From positions 1 to 5,677 of the forward strand of contig JANQOD010000120.1 of assembly GCA_028289745.1 (NCBI GenBank): a DNA stretch of 5,677 bases, written 5' to 3'. The translations under genes and the position numbers were made by a program. The DNA is from Allomuricauda sp. Its GTDB lineage: Bacteria; Bacteroidota; Bacteroidia; Flavobacteriales; Flavobacteriaceae. The notes under the pieces were generated by a model, which was given only the letters and a program-made list of their open reading frames with translations, searched no databases and was not told the DNA's origin. Positions 5,361-5,677 of this stretch are shown piece by piece. Positions within the stretch are counted from its first letter, which is position 1. Each line of letters starts with the position of its first letter.

Positions 5361-5677
5361 TGAAACATATCTATTCGGTTAAGGGAATGACCTGTGAAGG
5401 CTGTGCTTCATCTGTAAAAGAGAAGCTTTCAAAAGTAGATGGGGTGCAGTCGGTCGAGGTTGATTTAGAGAAGGCAGAGGCCGAAATCACCATGCGCGAC
5501 CATGTGCCGATCCAGAAACTGAAGCATGCCCTTTCTGAAAAATATACGATTGATGAAAAGAAAGATCAGGCTGTTGAGATGCCCTTGCCCCAGAGAAAAT
5601 CAAAGTTAAGGCAGCTTCAACCGCTATTCTTGATTTTTGCTTATCTGTTTGTGGCTTCTTTCTTGTTGAACTATAAG
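5360..5677 (+). CDS. HMA-domain membrane protein, probably MauE/DoxX type, cut by the window end
   Basis: Only the first 106 residues are present and the frame is open at the window edge. Residues 1-65 form a classic HMA domain with GMTCEGCA at 9-16 (Cys12, Cys15) and no signal peptide, so this domain should lie in the cytoplasm. A charged linker (about 66-87) leads to a hydrophobic segment at 88-104 (PLFLIFAYLFVASFLLN), the first membrane span. This layout fits flavobacterial proteins that fuse an HMA domain to a four-helix MauE/DoxX-like redox-associated membrane domain; I judge that more likely than a Cu-transporting P-type ATPase, but the truncation prevents proof. The ATG overlaps the previous stop by one base (TGATG), which suggests translational coupling. 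It would complete the cassette at the inner membrane. Confidence 0.75.
   Translation, partial: MKHIYSVKGMTCEGCASSVKEKLSKVDGVQSVEVDLEKAEAEITMRDHVPIQKLKHALSEKYTIDEKKDQAVEMPLPQRKSKLRQLQPLFLIFAYLFVASFLLNYK

Noticed and set aside
5360..5677. Copper-transporting P-type ATPase
   Set aside because: The single HMA domain fits, but the short charged linker and the immediate first membrane segment match HMA-MauE type proteins better; the ATPase motifs would lie outside the window, so it is disfavoured, not excluded.

Overview
The window looks like chromosomal DNA of a marine-type Flavobacteriaceae member (Bacteroidota). Four things point there. The protein sequences are of flavobacterial type. Candidate -7 promoter elements fit the Bacteroidota pattern TAnnTTTG. 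Start codons lack Shine-Dalgarno sequences, and several have A-rich upstream stretches instead. The gene order purH followed by mreB is familiar from this family. Genus cannot be fixed from the sequence alone.

Layout. The left half is transcribed leftwards and is housekeeping: the first codons of mreB (1-23), purH (60-1592), and a GAF-domain protein of the free methionine-(R)-sulfoxide reductase type (1681-2133). A 129-bp intergenic region (2134-2262) separates these from a divergent, rightward cluster. That cluster holds a small exported Cys-rich protein of the HYC_CC_PP type (2263-2667), a 747-residue TonB-dependent outer-membrane receptor (2738-4981), a periplasmic heavy-metal-associated (HMA) domain protein (5001-5360), and the start of a second HMA protein that runs into a membrane segment and off the window (5360-5677). 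The gaps are 70 bp, 19 bp and a 1-base stop/start overlap, which suggests one operon.

How the genes work together. The rightward cluster reads as a soft-metal (most likely copper) handling cassette spanning the envelope: an outer-membrane receptor with a vicinal Cys pair in its plug, a Cys-rich exported protein, a periplasmic CxxC metal-binding protein with an extra C-terminal CC pair, and an HMA domain attached to an inner-membrane protein. Metal identity and direction of transport are inference; the Cys motifs and gene order are seen directly. The 70-bp gap between the first two cassette genes carries two TGTACA palindromes bracketing a short hairpin, the most structured non-coding stretch in the window. 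No RNA genes, CRISPR arrays, insertion sequences or phage genes were seen.
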